Assembly: GCA_009192285.1 (NCBI GenBank)
Contig: CM018603.1
Span: 4,686,062 to 4,750,061 of the forward strand
Length of the DNA: 64,000 nucleotides
Source: Morchella semilibera
Lineage: Eukaryota > Ascomycota > Pezizomycetes > Pezizales > Morchellaceae
Direction of reading: 5' to 3'
In this document: in pieces, positions 45,437 to 56,123 of the stretch
Numbering within the stretch: the stretch's first letter is position 1
Layout of the letters: every line of letters starts with the position of its first letter
Translations under genes and position numbers: made by a program
The notes under the pieces: generated by a model
What the model saw: only the letters and a program-made list of their open reading frames with translations
Told to the model about the DNA's origin: nothing
The model's database searches: none

Positions 45437-48400
45437 ATGACTACCGTCACCCAAGAAACTCGCCTCGAGACAGAAATTTCATGGCTTAATCCTAAAACCA
45501 ATAAACACTTCACCCACACTGTCCAAGCCCTGCTAGACAGCGGCACCGAGACATGGATCATGTCCTGGAATTGTGTCAAGAAGGCCGACATCCCAGTTCA
45601 GACTCGCGCCACAACTCTCCTCATTAAACAAGCTGATGGCTCACGCATGCCTCACTCCGGTACTCACATCACCCAACCTCTCACACTCCGCATCGGTAGC
45701 CACCTCGACAGGTTAGTCACCTGTGAAATAGGTACCTTTGCTGGGGAAGATCTCGTCATACCACATCGATGGCTCGAAGAGCATCAACCTACGATACATT
45801 GGGGCCAGAACAAGGCTACCTTCAATAGTATCAAGTGCCAGATTAAGGGATGCATGATAACAGAAAAAGACATGTACGAAGAAGGCTGGCAAGAAAAGGT
45901 CGTTAGACTTCTACGACACATGCCTGAGCCTGACATGCCTCTTGAGTCACACCCTTTCTGGGCACGAAACACGGGAAGCGAGACTCTCGCTAGTGCTATC
46001 CCGGAAGAATTCCAAGACTACGCAGATGTGTTCTCTCCTGAAGGAGCAGGACGCCTGCCGGAACATAGTAAGTGGGATCATACGATTCCTCTTGTGAACG
46101 GAAGCCAACCTCCGTGGGGTCCTATTTATGCATTGTCACCCCCGGAACAGAAAGCGTTGAGGGAATACCTGGACGAGATGTTAGCGGCAGGTAAAATTGT
46201 CCCATCTTCCAGCCCAGCAGCGGCACCAATCCTCTTCGTCCCTAAACAAGATGGGTCACTACGGTTATGCGTCGACTACCGCGGCTTAAACTCCGTCACC
46301 GTCAAGAACCGGTACCCACTGCCTCTCATGACAGAGCTTGCAGACTCGACGAAGGGAGCTCTCTTCTTCACCAAGATCGATCTCAAGAACGGTTACAACC
46401 TAGTAAGGATCGCCGAGGGAGAAGAGTGGAAGACGGCTTTCCGGACCAAATACGGCCACTTCGAGTATAGAGTAATGCCTTTCGGCTTGACCAATGCCCC
46501 GGCAACGTTCCAGGCAATGGTTAATACCATATTCAAGGACCTGTTAGATCAGGGTCTAGTGGTTTACTTGGATGACATCCTGATATATTCCAAGTCCAGA
46601 GAAGAGCACGTAGCTCTTGTGCGCAGGGTGCTGGAGCGGCTACGACATCACCACCTATTCGGCAACCTGAAAAAGACTGCTTGGTTCCAAACGGAGATAG
46701 AATTCCTAGGATTCAAGCTATCAGGTAGCGGTACCCAGGTCTCACCTGAGAAGGTGAAGGCTATTACTGAGTGGTTGATACCCACAAAGGTAAAGGAGCT
46801 TCAATGCTTCCTGGGATTCGCCAACTTTCTAAGGCGGTTCATCTACGGGTATTCTGCGGTATGCAAGCCCATGACAGATCTCCTTAAGAAAAATGCTGTA
46901 TGGAAGTGGGGTCGGGAGCAGCAGGATGCTTTTGAGGGGCTCAAGAAGCTATTTACCACCGCTCCTATCCTCCGACACTACGACGAACATCGCATGGCGG
47001 TCCTTGAAACAGATGCCAGCGACTGGGCAGAGGCTGCGGTCCTGTCACAGGTGTTCGAAGATGGCAAGTTACATCCGGTGGCTTACCACTCTCGCAAGTT
47101 CAACGAGGCCGAGGTCAACTATGAGATCTATGATAAAGAGATGCTCGCAATAGTTTCCGCCCTCCTGACTTGGAGACATTGGCTGGAAGGTACGGACATA
47201 CCTATCCAGATCTATTCTGATCACCAAAACCTTCAGTACTTTACAACGACCAAGAAGCTGTCAAGAAGACAGGCCCGTTGGGCTGAAAAGATAGCACCTT
47301 TTCACTTCAAGATCCACTTTCGACCAGGCGACAAGAACGGGAAACCTGATGCATTAACCAGGCGCCCGGAGTACGCTATGGAAGGGGGGGTAGTTCGAGA
47401 GCAGCCAGTAAAAATGCTCCTCTCACCTGAACACTTCGCGGAAAGAAACCTCCTACCAGGACATTTTGCAAGAAGGACACAAGCGGGAATAGAACCTCGT
47501 GAAGAAATCCTCTGCAATAGCTCATCAGAAGTGCGTCCAGTGGATCGGTGGGTACACATACCAGGAGTGGGAATGCCTGCGGCTCTGCAGAACTGGTATG
47601 AGGAAGAGGGTCGATGGACTCGTAGGATAGTTCCGGATGAACTCCCTGAAAACGAAGATCCTGAGGACCTGTGGACCCGGCAGACCATCTTGCGGGAGGC
47701 TGCAACAGAGTGGGATCCCGATCAGAATACAGCGACTCATGAAGGACGCTGGGTAGTGCCTGGGCATGCAGTCAAGCAGGTCATAGAAGATCATCACGAC
47801 CGACCCACGGCAGGGCATCTAGGCAGAGATAAAACCTTGGAATTGATTGACAGGAACTACTGGTGGCCAGGGATGACCACAGATGTAGCCAAATATGTCA
47901 GCACGTGCGATGTATGCCAAAGAGCCAAACAACGACGACGACATATGTCTCTTCCACAGCCCCTAGAGTTAGCCACGACCCCTTGGTGCGACATCTCCAT
48001 GGATTTTGTAGTAGAAATGCCCAAGGAGCGGTCAAGTTTCCGGAATGTTATGGTTGTAGTGGACCGCTTCAGTAAAATGGCGCACTTCATCCCAATGACA
48101 GGAATCAACGCGGAGCAAACCGCGCAAGCCTTCGTCAAAGACATCTGGCGCTTTCATGGACTCCCGCGATCAATAGTATCGGACCGAGGAACACAGTTCG
48201 TGTCAGCTTTCTGGACCGCGATTATAGAACGACTAGGGATTCGTAGAAGACTCTCGACCTCGTTCCATCCGCAGACAGATGGTCAGACGGAAAGGACCAA
48301 CCAGCATATGGAGTCCTACCTACGAGCGTTTACGGCCGGCACAGGTAAGAAGTGGAGAGACCTACTTCCTATCTGCGAGTACGCCTACAACAACGCCAAA

Positions 48401-48985
48401 CACTCCTCTACAGGGCAGTCACCATTCTATTGCAATTATGGGTTTCACCCTCGCTCAGACTGGCCCACGGATGTAGAGATTGGGCAGCTGGATGCCGAAG
48501 GGAATAACCACCTGGACGAGATCCTCGCCGCCCATGAACTGGCTCGAGAGACCTTACAGCAGACGTACGATAAAATGGCGTCACGACCTGGTCCCGCAGT
48601 ACAACAGTTCGAGCCAGGGCAGAAGGTCCTGCTAGACACAAGGAACCTCGGCGGATACAACAAGTGGTCAGATAAGTTTACTGGACCCTTCGAAGTACTA
48701 GCCAAGATCGGTAATCGAGCGTACCGACTAGACCTACCAGCGGACTGGAAGGTTCACAATGTGTTCCACGAGATGCTCCTGAGGCCCTATCGGGAAGATG
48801 CGGACCCCAACAGGAAGCAGAACACGCGTAAACGGCTGGCAACCCCAGAGCCACAAGAGGCACTGGCTGACGAGAACGCCAAACCGATTATTAGCAACCG
48901 TCCTCGCACTCGGAGTCAAGCGACAGTGGCCCCGGAGTCCGGAGCACGGCAGACTAAGAGGCAGCGACGGTTGACAGAGCAATAA
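45437..48985 (+). CDS. pol: Pol polyprotein (PR-RT-RH-IN) of the Ty3/gypsy element
   Basis: A 1,182-residue polyprotein with every enzyme needed for transposition. The aspartic protease has LLDSGTE near residue 33; the usual motif is DSGA/DSGS. Reverse transcriptase spans about 230-430 with the catalytic YLDDILIYS near 375. RNase H begins with LETDASDWA near 522. Integrase has an HHCC zinc domain (HHDRPTAGHLG, then CDVCQRAK near 825). Its catalytic core has DISMDFV near 852, SDRGTQF near 914 and QTERTNQHME near 950, with 35 residues between the second Asp and the Glu (DD35E). A GPY/F-type module (FTGPFEV) lies near 1075. I see no chromodomain; the basic tail ends in KRQRR. All catalytic residues are present and the frame is uninterrupted, so the element may be competent. 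Confidence 0.92.
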   Translation: MTTVTQETRLETEISWLNPKTNKHFTHTVQALLDSGTETWIMSWNCVKKADIPVQTRATTLLIKQADGSRMPHSGTHITQPLTLRIGSHLDRLVTCEIGTFAGEDLVIPHRWLEEHQPTIHWGQNKATFNSIKCQIKGCMITEKDMYEEGWQEKVVRLLRHMPEPDMPLESHPFWARNTGSETLASAIPEEFQDYADVFSPEGAGRLPEHSKWDHTIPLVNGSQPPWGPIYALSPPEQKALREYLDEMLAAGKIVPSSSPAAAPILFVPKQDGSLRLCVDYRGLNSVTVKNRYPLPLMTELADSTKGALFFTKIDLKNGYNLVRIAEGEEWKTAFRTKYGHFEYRVMPFGLTNAPATFQAMVNTIFKDLLDQGLVVYLDDILIYSKSREEHVALVRRVLERLRHHHLFGNLKKTAWFQTEIEFLGFKLSGSGTQVSPEKVKAITEWLIPTKVKELQCFLGFANFLRRFIYGYSAVCKPMTDLLKKNAVWKWGREQQDAFEGLKKLFTTAPILRHYDEHRMAVLETDASDWAEAAVLSQVFEDGKLHPVAYHSRKFNEAEVNYEIYDKEMLAIVSALLTWRHWLEGTDIPIQIYSDHQNLQYFTTTKKLSRRQARWAEKIAPFHFKIHFRPGDKNGKPDALTRRPEYAMEGGVVREQPVKMLLSPEHFAERNLLPGHFARRTQAGIEPREEILCNSSSEVRPVDRWVHIPGVGMPAALQNWYEEEGRWTRRIVPDELPENEDPEDLWTRQTILREAATEWDPDQNTATHEGRWVVPGHAVKQVIEDHHDRPTAGHLGRDKTLELIDRNYWWPGMTTDVAKYVSTCDVCQRAKQRRRHMSLPQPLELATTPWCDISMDFVVEMPKERSSFRNVMVVVDRFSKMAHFIPMTGINAEQTAQAFVKDIWRFHGLPRSIVSDRGTQFVSAFWTAIIERLGIRRRLSTSFHPQTDGQTERTNQHMESYLRAFTAGTGKKWRDLLPICEYAYNNAKHSSTGQSPFYCNYGFHPRSDWPTDVEIGQLDAEGNNHLDEILAAHELARETLQQTYDKMASRPGPAVQQFEPGQKVLLDTRNLGGYNKWSDKFTGPFEVLAKIGNRAYRLDLPADWKVHNVFHEMLLRPYREDADPNRKQNTRKRLATPEPQEALADENAKPIISNRPRTRSQATVAPESGARQTKRQRRLTEQ

Positions 48986-49064
48986 TCCCGATACCTTCCC
49001 TCATCATGGCTTTTCCCACAGGGTTTTTTCCATGGAAGGGTTTAACGGTCGAGGACGACGGCTT

Positions 49065-49078
49065 GGAAGGGGGAGTAG
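49065..49078 (+). promoter_or_regulatory. Polypurine tract
   Basis: GGAAGGGGGAGTAG directly precedes the 3' LTR. It is purine-only except for one T and is placed as the plus-strand primer site of LTR retrotransposons. Confidence 0.75.
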
Positions 49079-49471
49079 TGTTACGGGATTGCTTGGAAGT
49101 GCGGTACTGGTAGTACAATGGTATTGTCCTGGTATGACGGTGCGATGGAAGAGTGACGTACGCCCAGAAGCGGGGTTCGGTTATAACTCGGCAACCACTA
49201 CCACACCTTATGAGTGGACCCTTGTTTACCCCACCTCGTAGGAAGTCGGAGCAGTAGCGGAGGTATTGCGGGAGATTTGCTATTGAAGGAGTTAGCGGGT
49301 TTAACGGGGGTTCTTCATGTATAAATAGCTAGTAGGATTCCCGTCGTCTTAGGGGAATCATCATCCTCTCAAGCGAACGGAATCCGGTCTACAATATTAC
49401 AAGTTTAAAAGCTACAGAACTATCGCTTAGCCTTAGCCATATCTTAGTGACTTCTGAGATATCCCTTTACA
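49079..49471 (+). repeat. 3' LTR of the Ty3/gypsy element
   Basis: A 393-base copy identical to the 5' LTR, followed by the target duplication TAACC. Confidence 0.95.
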
Positions 49472-49833
49472 TAACCTAATTCGGTTAGACAATCCGCCCA
49501 CGACCCCAGTGGCCCACCAACGCCCAACCAAACAAGTTAACGTTTGGGACATGTAGAATTTGTAGCTTCACGATTTCTTTAATTCACGGACCGCCTTACG
49601 AGGGTTAAACACACTCTGTGGTATTCTCTTTCAAGTGTTTCCAGAGCCTTACACTACACAGATATAGAGAGCACAAATGGGGGAGAAATGAAGAGAAAAG
49701 CGATACACACGCCCTCCTCCCCAAGCGGGGAAAATCTTCTCCACAAGTCCCCAGAAAGACTGAGAGAGCGCACCGAGGAAATGATGGGAGCAGGTTGTTT
49801 CCCATGACATTCCAAGATTGGCGTCACCAGCTA
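49472..49833. other. Spacer between retrotransposon and next gene
   Basis: About 360 bases without a supported gene. A frame on the minus strand (49649-49843) continues past the stop of the next gene but has no start or splice support. Confidence 0.4.
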
Positions 49834-51632
49834 CTAGCACCACCGTCTCGCCTTGGAGGTTTGCGAGCGGGTTGGCGGACGCATTGGCAAATCGGTGCCC
49901 AAAAAGTCATACATATATATCTACACGCAAATCAGAAAGAATGTCAAAAAGAAGACGGTGCCGGAAACTACCATGTCTTCCATATACGGGCCTCCCTCGT
50001 TGGTGACAAGTTGGTACCTATTCTTGAACCACTCGATGTAGTCTGTGAAATCTGGCATAGGATCATTTCCTAATAGTTGTGGTTAGCACAGCCAAATCTA
50101 AAGGACAGGACAATACCCACCATCCCCAAGGCTAGCCCAGAACAGCCCCGCCCTCCTCCGTAGGTCCGCGGTAGAAATGCGCCTCGAGTCGCGGTGCTTA
50201 CGCCACCAACTCCATAGCCTGAAAGAAACGTGCGGATGCCTGTCCCCCCATCCTCGCGCTGCAGTGGTTGCATTACACGCCGTTTCTCACCCCTAAATTT
50301 AACCCCCCCCGCAAGCTCACTCCGATGCCTCTTCCTTCCAACATCCTCCTTAGCCTCCTCAGCTTCATCCCCCGGCTTACACCATGGACCGGTTAGGTCC
50401 ACCTCCCCATCGCCCTCCGCCTCGTGGGCTCTCTTCATTCCGGCCTTGACGAACTCTTTCCGGCTGTTGAGGTCCATAGCCTCCCACCCCCCCGCCCATT
50501 TCTTCCCCTGGCTCTTTGCAGCCTCCACAGCCATCGCCTGTCCCCCTCTCCTCCTCATTTCCGCAACCAGCCCGGCAATACTTGTGGACGCTAGTAGGCG
50601 GCCGCCATCCTGCTCTGCCCACCACTTAGCAACTCTCGTCATGGGTGGCGCACGGCCCTCGGCCCTTGTGGTGCTCAGAGTGTACTCGTAGAGAACGGCA
50701 CGCTCACGTTCCAGTGCCGCATCGTAGGAGAGGTTGGGTTTAGGGACATGCTTGCGGTTGCTGGTAAGGGCACGAGGGACCATTCCCCGTGTATGGATGA
50801 TGCTGCTAGCCTGCGAGTCGGTCAACGGTTTTTGGTAGGTGATTTGGAACCAGGCACGGAGGTCGCCGCGCGTGACACGGTGAGGGCTGGAGACGTAACG
50901 GGCATAGGTTGCAAGGCGCTCTGCAGGTGTTGGGGGGGTGGGGGTCGAGAGCTCCTCCGGCGCGGCGGCAGCGGCGGCTGTGTCTTGAGGGTGTGTGGGG
51001 ATAGAGAAGGGTGGTGAGGAGGGAGAGGGAGGAGGTTCAGCGAGTAGGAGGTCCTTGAGCGGGATTGGGTGGGGGACGAGGGCGGCATTTTCAGGGTGGC
51101 TCTGAAAGGTTGGCGTGTAGATTGGGTGTGACTGCTTGGGAATAGTCACCGCCTCGACTGGGCGTGATCCCTCATGGAAGGTAAAGGTGTAGCTTCGCTT
51201 GTCGCTCTTCCCATAGGCCACTGGATTCGCTAATCCCTGGTCCCGCTCGTGGACGATCGAAGTGTTGGCCGCAGTAGGACCGGCGCCCTCCTGGTCGCTC
51301 GTAGAGCTGCACCCAGGGGCCCGGTGTATATGATCCGTCAACGTAGAGATAAAACGATCTTCCCGCCCTTCCCGCTCGATTATATTGAAGATGTAGCCAT
51401 TATTCTTCTTTGCACCACCAGCCAAAGGTAAGATCGGATACGCCTCCTTATCTATAGTCATGCTGCCTGTGGAATTATCAAACCAGTATCTAGTACTCAA
51501 GTATTGTTCAGCGTTTGGGCAGTTGACGTGCTCGGGGGTCTGGCCGAACTTCTCGTCAGGCAGGCCAACGAGGTGCGGAAAGAGCGAAGCAGGCGAGTCC
51601 GCGTAGGTGTAGTTTCGGTCGGCGAAGGGCAT
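49834..51632 (-). CDS. Three-exon hypothetical protein with possible HTH
   Basis: Three exons with consistent phases: 51632-50117, 50069-49972 and 49920-49834, about 566 residues. Intron 1 (47 bases) has donor GTATTG, a GCTAAC branch and an ATTAG acceptor. Intron 2 has donor GTAGTT and acceptor GTGTAG. Without splicing, the first frame runs to a stop at 50070. The N-terminus (1-100) is ordered with aromatic residues; the middle is Pro/Ser/Ala-rich. Around residues 240-280, RVTRGDLRAWFQITYQKPLT resembles the CENP-B/psq-type helix-turn-helix seen in pogo/Fot1 transposases and their domesticated relatives. The similarity is weak. A basic, Glu-rich segment follows. The last exons add an acidic-aromatic stretch (DFTDYIEWFKNRYQL). 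A DNA-binding role is only suggested. Confidence 0.65.
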
Positions 51633-52390
51633 TGTGATCTATAAGGCTTATTGTTGGTATTGTGACCCACTCATTTACTTAGGAGTGATAGGTAGTACAG
51701 GGTTGGAGCTTTGGATAATGCGGACCGGAAGATGTAGTTGGTGGCTGTTGTTGTCGTGGGCTTCTGCTTTAGGACCTTGGGAAAATCTGGTGTTTTCAAA
51801 CAATGAAATAGATATTAGGGCGGGGGATAGAATGTTGAGGAAAAGGAAAGATGATAATCCCTGCCCAGACTCCTACCTATTCTGCCCCCTGAAAGCCCTG
51901 TCAAGGAACTACATATGCAGACAACCAGACCTACACAAACTAAAGAACGCCCCGGGCAGGTAAGTATGACTATGATTACATTCGCTGAAAATCTGATAAA
52001 GCGGCCAACAGTACTTCATGATTCCCCCCCCCGAGAAAATGTAAGGTTTTATGGGCCTAGAGTTGGCTAACTACTGGTGGTTTTTTTGCGTGTAAAGAAA
52101 TACCACAATCGATTTGAATGATGTATTCTTTCTCAGGTTTAGGACATGATATGGAGTACATGGTAAGGTGTTAGCAAACCACGCAGGTTACGTCCGGAAA
52201 CAAAGTTCTATCCAGTCTTCACTGGGCACTTATATGCAGGACCGATTTATTTGCCACCAATCCTGAGACAGGCGTTAGACACAGAGCCCTAGTGTATTGC
52301 TTGGTTTGTATCACTCCCTTGTCCTATCCGCCTAGCTCATGGAATCATGGACTCGAAGCGACCCCAACCAGGCCCCTAGAGACCGGGGCC
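51633..52390. other. Intergenic, nothing recognised
   Basis: About 760 bases, upstream of the gene at 51632 (-). A 109-codon frame at 51634-51963 (+) overlaps its promoter region and has no support. Confidence 0.45.
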
Positions 52391-52398
52391 TATAAAAT
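52391..52398 (+). promoter_or_regulatory. TATA box of the small broken gene
   Basis: TATAAAAT lies 95 bases before the ATG at 52486 and is followed by a CT-rich leader with no ATG in frame. Confidence 0.5.
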
Positions 52399-52485
52399 CG
52401 GCTTTTCTAGGAGATGATAGAAAGACATTCCAAACTCTCATCCGTTTCTTCTTGTACTTAATCCTACTTCGACACCTAGCCCTAA

Positions 52486-52629
52486 ATGGCCAAAGGCTAC
52501 CGCGTAAAAGAGCCCCTGGTCGCAGTCTCTAGAGGGGACGCCGGGCATCCAATCGGGGCGATTGCGGCATAGAATGTCACTTTGGAACTGCTCGGCACAA
52601 TACCTTGCGCCCACGAGGCCCAGACCTAA
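52486..52629 (+). pseudogene. Small gene with one in-frame stop
   Basis: After the TATA box at 52391 and a CT-rich leader, a frame begins MAKGYRVKEPLVAVSRGDAG and stops at TAG (52570-52572) after 28 residues. The same frame then continues NVTLELLGTIPCAHEAQT to a TAA at 52627-52629. Both parts look protein-like. The simplest reading is a gene of about 47 residues that has lost one codon to a stop, or is read through. It resembles no family I know. The alternative is a genuine 28-residue peptide gene. Confidence 0.4.
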
Positions 52630-53936
52630 GAAATCGCCATTCTATAAAACAGAATAAACTAATATTCCTACCTATTAGAATAGATTAATATTTAATTAAC
52701 GGACCAGGTACTATAACCGTATCGTGCACCTACTTACATCATTATCCCACACCCTTTTGTATCAACGCGTAGATCGTCACCGCTGCGATTTCACTGCTCG
52801 TGGCCAATATAAATACATGTATCTAGCAATGAAAAAGTAAACAACTAAGCCATATCTACAAGGAAGAAAAGAGAAAGAAAAAAGACGAAGGAAAAAGGAC
52901 GAAGGGAAAGAGAGTAAAGAAAAAAGGAGTAGCAACTTAAATCGCCTAACAGGTATTTCCCAGCCCTCTGGACCTGACAAAATGTTCATAGAAAGCTCCT
53001 TGAGTAGTACGACCAAGGAATAGCTGCGATCCTGACGAAACGCTCGTGTACCATAATGTTAAAATAAACCATATACAGGTTTGACAGTGGTAGAACACAG
53101 GTTTCGGGCATGTCGAACATCTTTTTGGTGTATTTAAAGCAATGTAATGTTTGGAGAAGAGGCTTCTGTGATGCATGTGAACAAAGGCATTGACTATCGA
53201 TGATTATGTTGTTGATATTACTCCACCGACAACGCTATATGCCCCTACCCCATGAAACTACCCACTGTTGTTGATCCTCCCACCATCCCCGGCCCAGAAA
53301 AAATGATCCGAGCGTAAAAGCGGTATGGCATCGGAATCTATCAATCCAACGTACTCGGCTGACTTCAATGATGCTATTGCTCAGGTCCGAAATTATCCCT
53401 ACAATCTCGAGTCACTGCAGCTGATTGCATAGGTCTTGGATATCTAAGGTTCTATCCTACCATCCTACGTCTATAGGATCCTCTCAGCGGTTTTGTGCTA
53501 GAGGGTAGCTAATAGGACGAAGCTCAATTAACTACCCTAGAATAGCCGTTTAGTAATAGTAATATAGGCAATGTGTGGGACAGGGCTTTAAGTAAATATG
53601 TCAGGGATAGTTTGGAGACGAGATCAAAGGGCAAGAAAGTGAACAATAGTATGAATACATGATTATCACTTCGAGAGAGTGATAGAGAAGCAATGTATCT
53701 TAGGGGGACAGCGAGGACTGGAACCGCGAAGTGACGGAGGAGCGAAGAATTGTTACTATTTATTGCATATTAAAGCCCAATAAGGCACATACCATTAGCT
53801 ATTAGATTAAGTAATCCGGGAGAAGGAGCATAATCCTTCTCCACGACGCGAAGGTTGGATCTTGTTGGAGACCCAATGTTCCATAGAGATCATGGAGACC
53901 AACAGTGGTTCCCATCAGGCGCTCATCGCACCCCTA
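52630..53936. other. Intergenic; one very short coding-like ORF
   Basis: AT-rich, with an A/G-rich tract near 52860-52930. A 35-residue frame at 53325-53432 (+) starts MASESINPTYSADFNDAIAQ and has convincing amino-acid composition, but it is too short and promoterless to call. TACATGTA occurs at 52814. Confidence 0.4.
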
Positions 53937-54852
53937 TCAGACCCGGCTGATGCCCCCCTCAAAGACAACAACACACATGGCCCACCCTGTCCACTCACCC
54001 ACCTTCCCTCGCTGCGGTAGGAGCACCGGCCCTCCCTCAGCCCCAAATCTCCCAGCCTCACCACTTACCCTCGCCACACTTCCACCACCTCTCCTAGTTA
54101 CCAACTCAAATTCGACGCCATCTACGCTCACTACCTGAGCTGGGGTCGACGCGGCCCTCCTCCTCCCACCGCCTGCTCGGCGCGGCGCACTCAACAGGTT
54201 CTGCACCATATGTAATGCCAGCGCGCTTTCACCAACCAGAACATCCGTCCCCCTCGCGTGCTTTACCTCCATCTCAATCCATCTGCCGATCAATGCTCTG
54301 AGTGCCTCGATACTGCTTGCTGGAAGTATTTGAAGAGTGAGGGGGGGAAAGACAACAGTGTCGAAGGGGGAGGAGATGATGGTAACAGTGACTTCAAATG
54401 GGACGCTGTACAGCATGCTGGTGTCGAGTACCTGGGAATCGTATGGAGTACGCTCATCGAAGTAGACAAAGGCAATGTGGCCAGCCAGGCGCGGCTTTTT
54501 GACCGCCCACTTGACAGCCTTGATACGCTTGTGCTGGAAGAATACGTGGACTGGTGGGCTCTCGCGGCGGAAAGCGACCTGAAGTTGCCTTGCAGCCTCC
54601 TAATTTCCACATTAGTATACTGAGGGTAGACCCAGGAGGACAAACGACGGGGGGTGAGTAGTATACCAGCCAGCTGGAGGAAAGTTCAGCATGCGGGATA
54701 CCGCAGATGGGGGCAGGGGCGGTCGGCTCTGGCGTGCGAGTACTCCGCTCATCTTGCAGTGTGATAGCAAGAAATGTGATTACTTCTGGGTTGTTGATTA
54801 AATGGGCTGGTATATGCTGTTCCTGCCAGCGTCTGGATTGAGAGTTCCCCAT
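53937..54852 (-). CDS. Two-exon hypothetical protein with N-myristoylation-type start
   Basis: Exons 54852-54667 and 54599-53937, phase 0, about 282 residues. The 67-base intron has donor GTATAC, a TACTAAT branch and an ATTAG acceptor. Joining gives a continuous protein: a polar N-terminus, a helix, then an alternating alpha/beta core (VHVFFQHKRIKAVKWAVKK, HIAFVYFDERTPYD, FEVTVTIISSPFDTVVFPP, then a long helix EALRALIGRWIEMEVKHARG). The C-terminus is basic and Gly-rich. The first residues, MGNSQS, fit the N-myristoylation rule (Gly2, Ser6), so membrane anchoring is possible. I do not recognise the family. The downstream frame alone (53937-54416) would miss the N-terminal half. Confidence 0.65.
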
Positions 54853-56123
54853 CTTGATCGTATTAATGCTCAGGAGAAGTAGATAGAATTAGGCCCGAGT
54901 GGCGGGGCTAATTGCGGGTGGGGGAGCCTTTGTCAACTCTTAGTATAGTTCAGGTAGTGTTATGGTTTCTGCAAGTGTGAAGGGTGGAAGGGTTTGGGGA
55001 AAAATGGTGTTAAGGTGAGAGAATACAGTAGCCAACCGTGACCCGGTTATATGGGACTATTTTCACCTCCTGCGGGTAATTATACCACCCGTACACAAAT
55101 CCGTATATGACTACTTCAATCTAAATCACAAATCACTATACTTTCAAAACAGGCTGTCTAGCTGAGCAAATAGCTCCTTGAACTCTCCTCTAAACTAGGA
55201 TTATCGCTCCAACACGCGATAAAGTAGTGAACTCACGACCCTGGCGTCCGTATATAATCCCACGAGCACTGTGGTTAGGGCAACGTTGCATTTACACCCT
55301 TCCTTCGAACAAGAGGTCGCTCCTGACGCTGACAAAACCATAAAGTAAAGGCTTTAGGAAAAGCGGCATTAAGGGACCCTAACCCTAAACATGACAAAAA
55401 AATATTTTCCTATTCACCTAACAAAAGGGCTATGGCACACGAGAGGTGTTCAGGAGACCCACACCGACGCTGACCGAAGCCTCAAAGGTCCAGCTCTAGG
55501 GTCAGGGAACTAATACCTAGCCACAGTACTCGCGACAGTACATGCCCCATCTACCTAAGGCAATTATCAATTACCATTCAGGTTGTCAAGTTAGGTCTCC
55601 CGAAACCGTCCTCGTTTTCTCATTAAGTCCTCGACCCCCCAAGGCCAAGGGAAAAGACATTACTGCTAAGTGTAATATTTCATTGACCCCCCTTTTCCCC
55701 CAACCGTAACTTACAATCTCCACGTAATTGATGAATAAGGGTGCGGGAGATCATCACCAAATATCACTCGTCCGGCCGGGGTCGGCTTTTCTGGGTTCTA
55801 AACACTAGATTCATACACGCATACAACAAGAAGGATATAGGTTAGGAATATTAGATTGTAGACCAGCCGCTACGGAGCTAGACCTTCTAAGGAAGCGCAA
55901 CATTGAACACAAACTCGTGCCTGATAACCGATATATATCGTTAGCCGTCATATGTATCCTGCTTTGTAGGGTACATATAGTTGCCGATCACAATCAAGCT
56001 TCCTGCGGTGAGTGATCCTAAGGTGAACTGGGAGGATTGCTCGATAAACGTAGACCAGTGATCCACACTAATGCTACAACCCTTACTATACATAATTCAA
56101 TGCTCTGTTTAGAATTGCATTGC
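54853..56123. other. Intergenic, nothing recognised
   Basis: About 1.3 kb with no open frame of note. A telomere-like CCCTAACCCTAAAC lies at 55377-55390. Confidence 0.5.

Larger units (their letters stand above)
41987..49471 (+). mobile_element. Complete Ty3/gypsy LTR retrotransposon
   Basis: A 7,485-bp element bounded by two 393-bp LTRs that I found identical base for base. A perfect 5-bp target duplication, TAACC, flanks it (41982-41986 and 49472-49476). The order is 5' LTR, gag, a 380-base gap, pol with protease, reverse transcriptase, RNase H and integrase (the Ty3/gypsy order), polypurine tract, 3' LTR. Both main frames are open. Identical LTRs mean a very recent insertion, so it may still be active. 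A solo LTR of the same family lies at 61481-63168. No primer-binding site beginning with TGG follows the 5' LTR. Confidence 0.95.

Noticed and set aside
49649-49843. Minus-strand ORF with good-looking sequence next to the three-exon gene
   Set aside because: It overlaps the last exon in another frame and has no start or splice support. The in-phase splice model ends at 49834.
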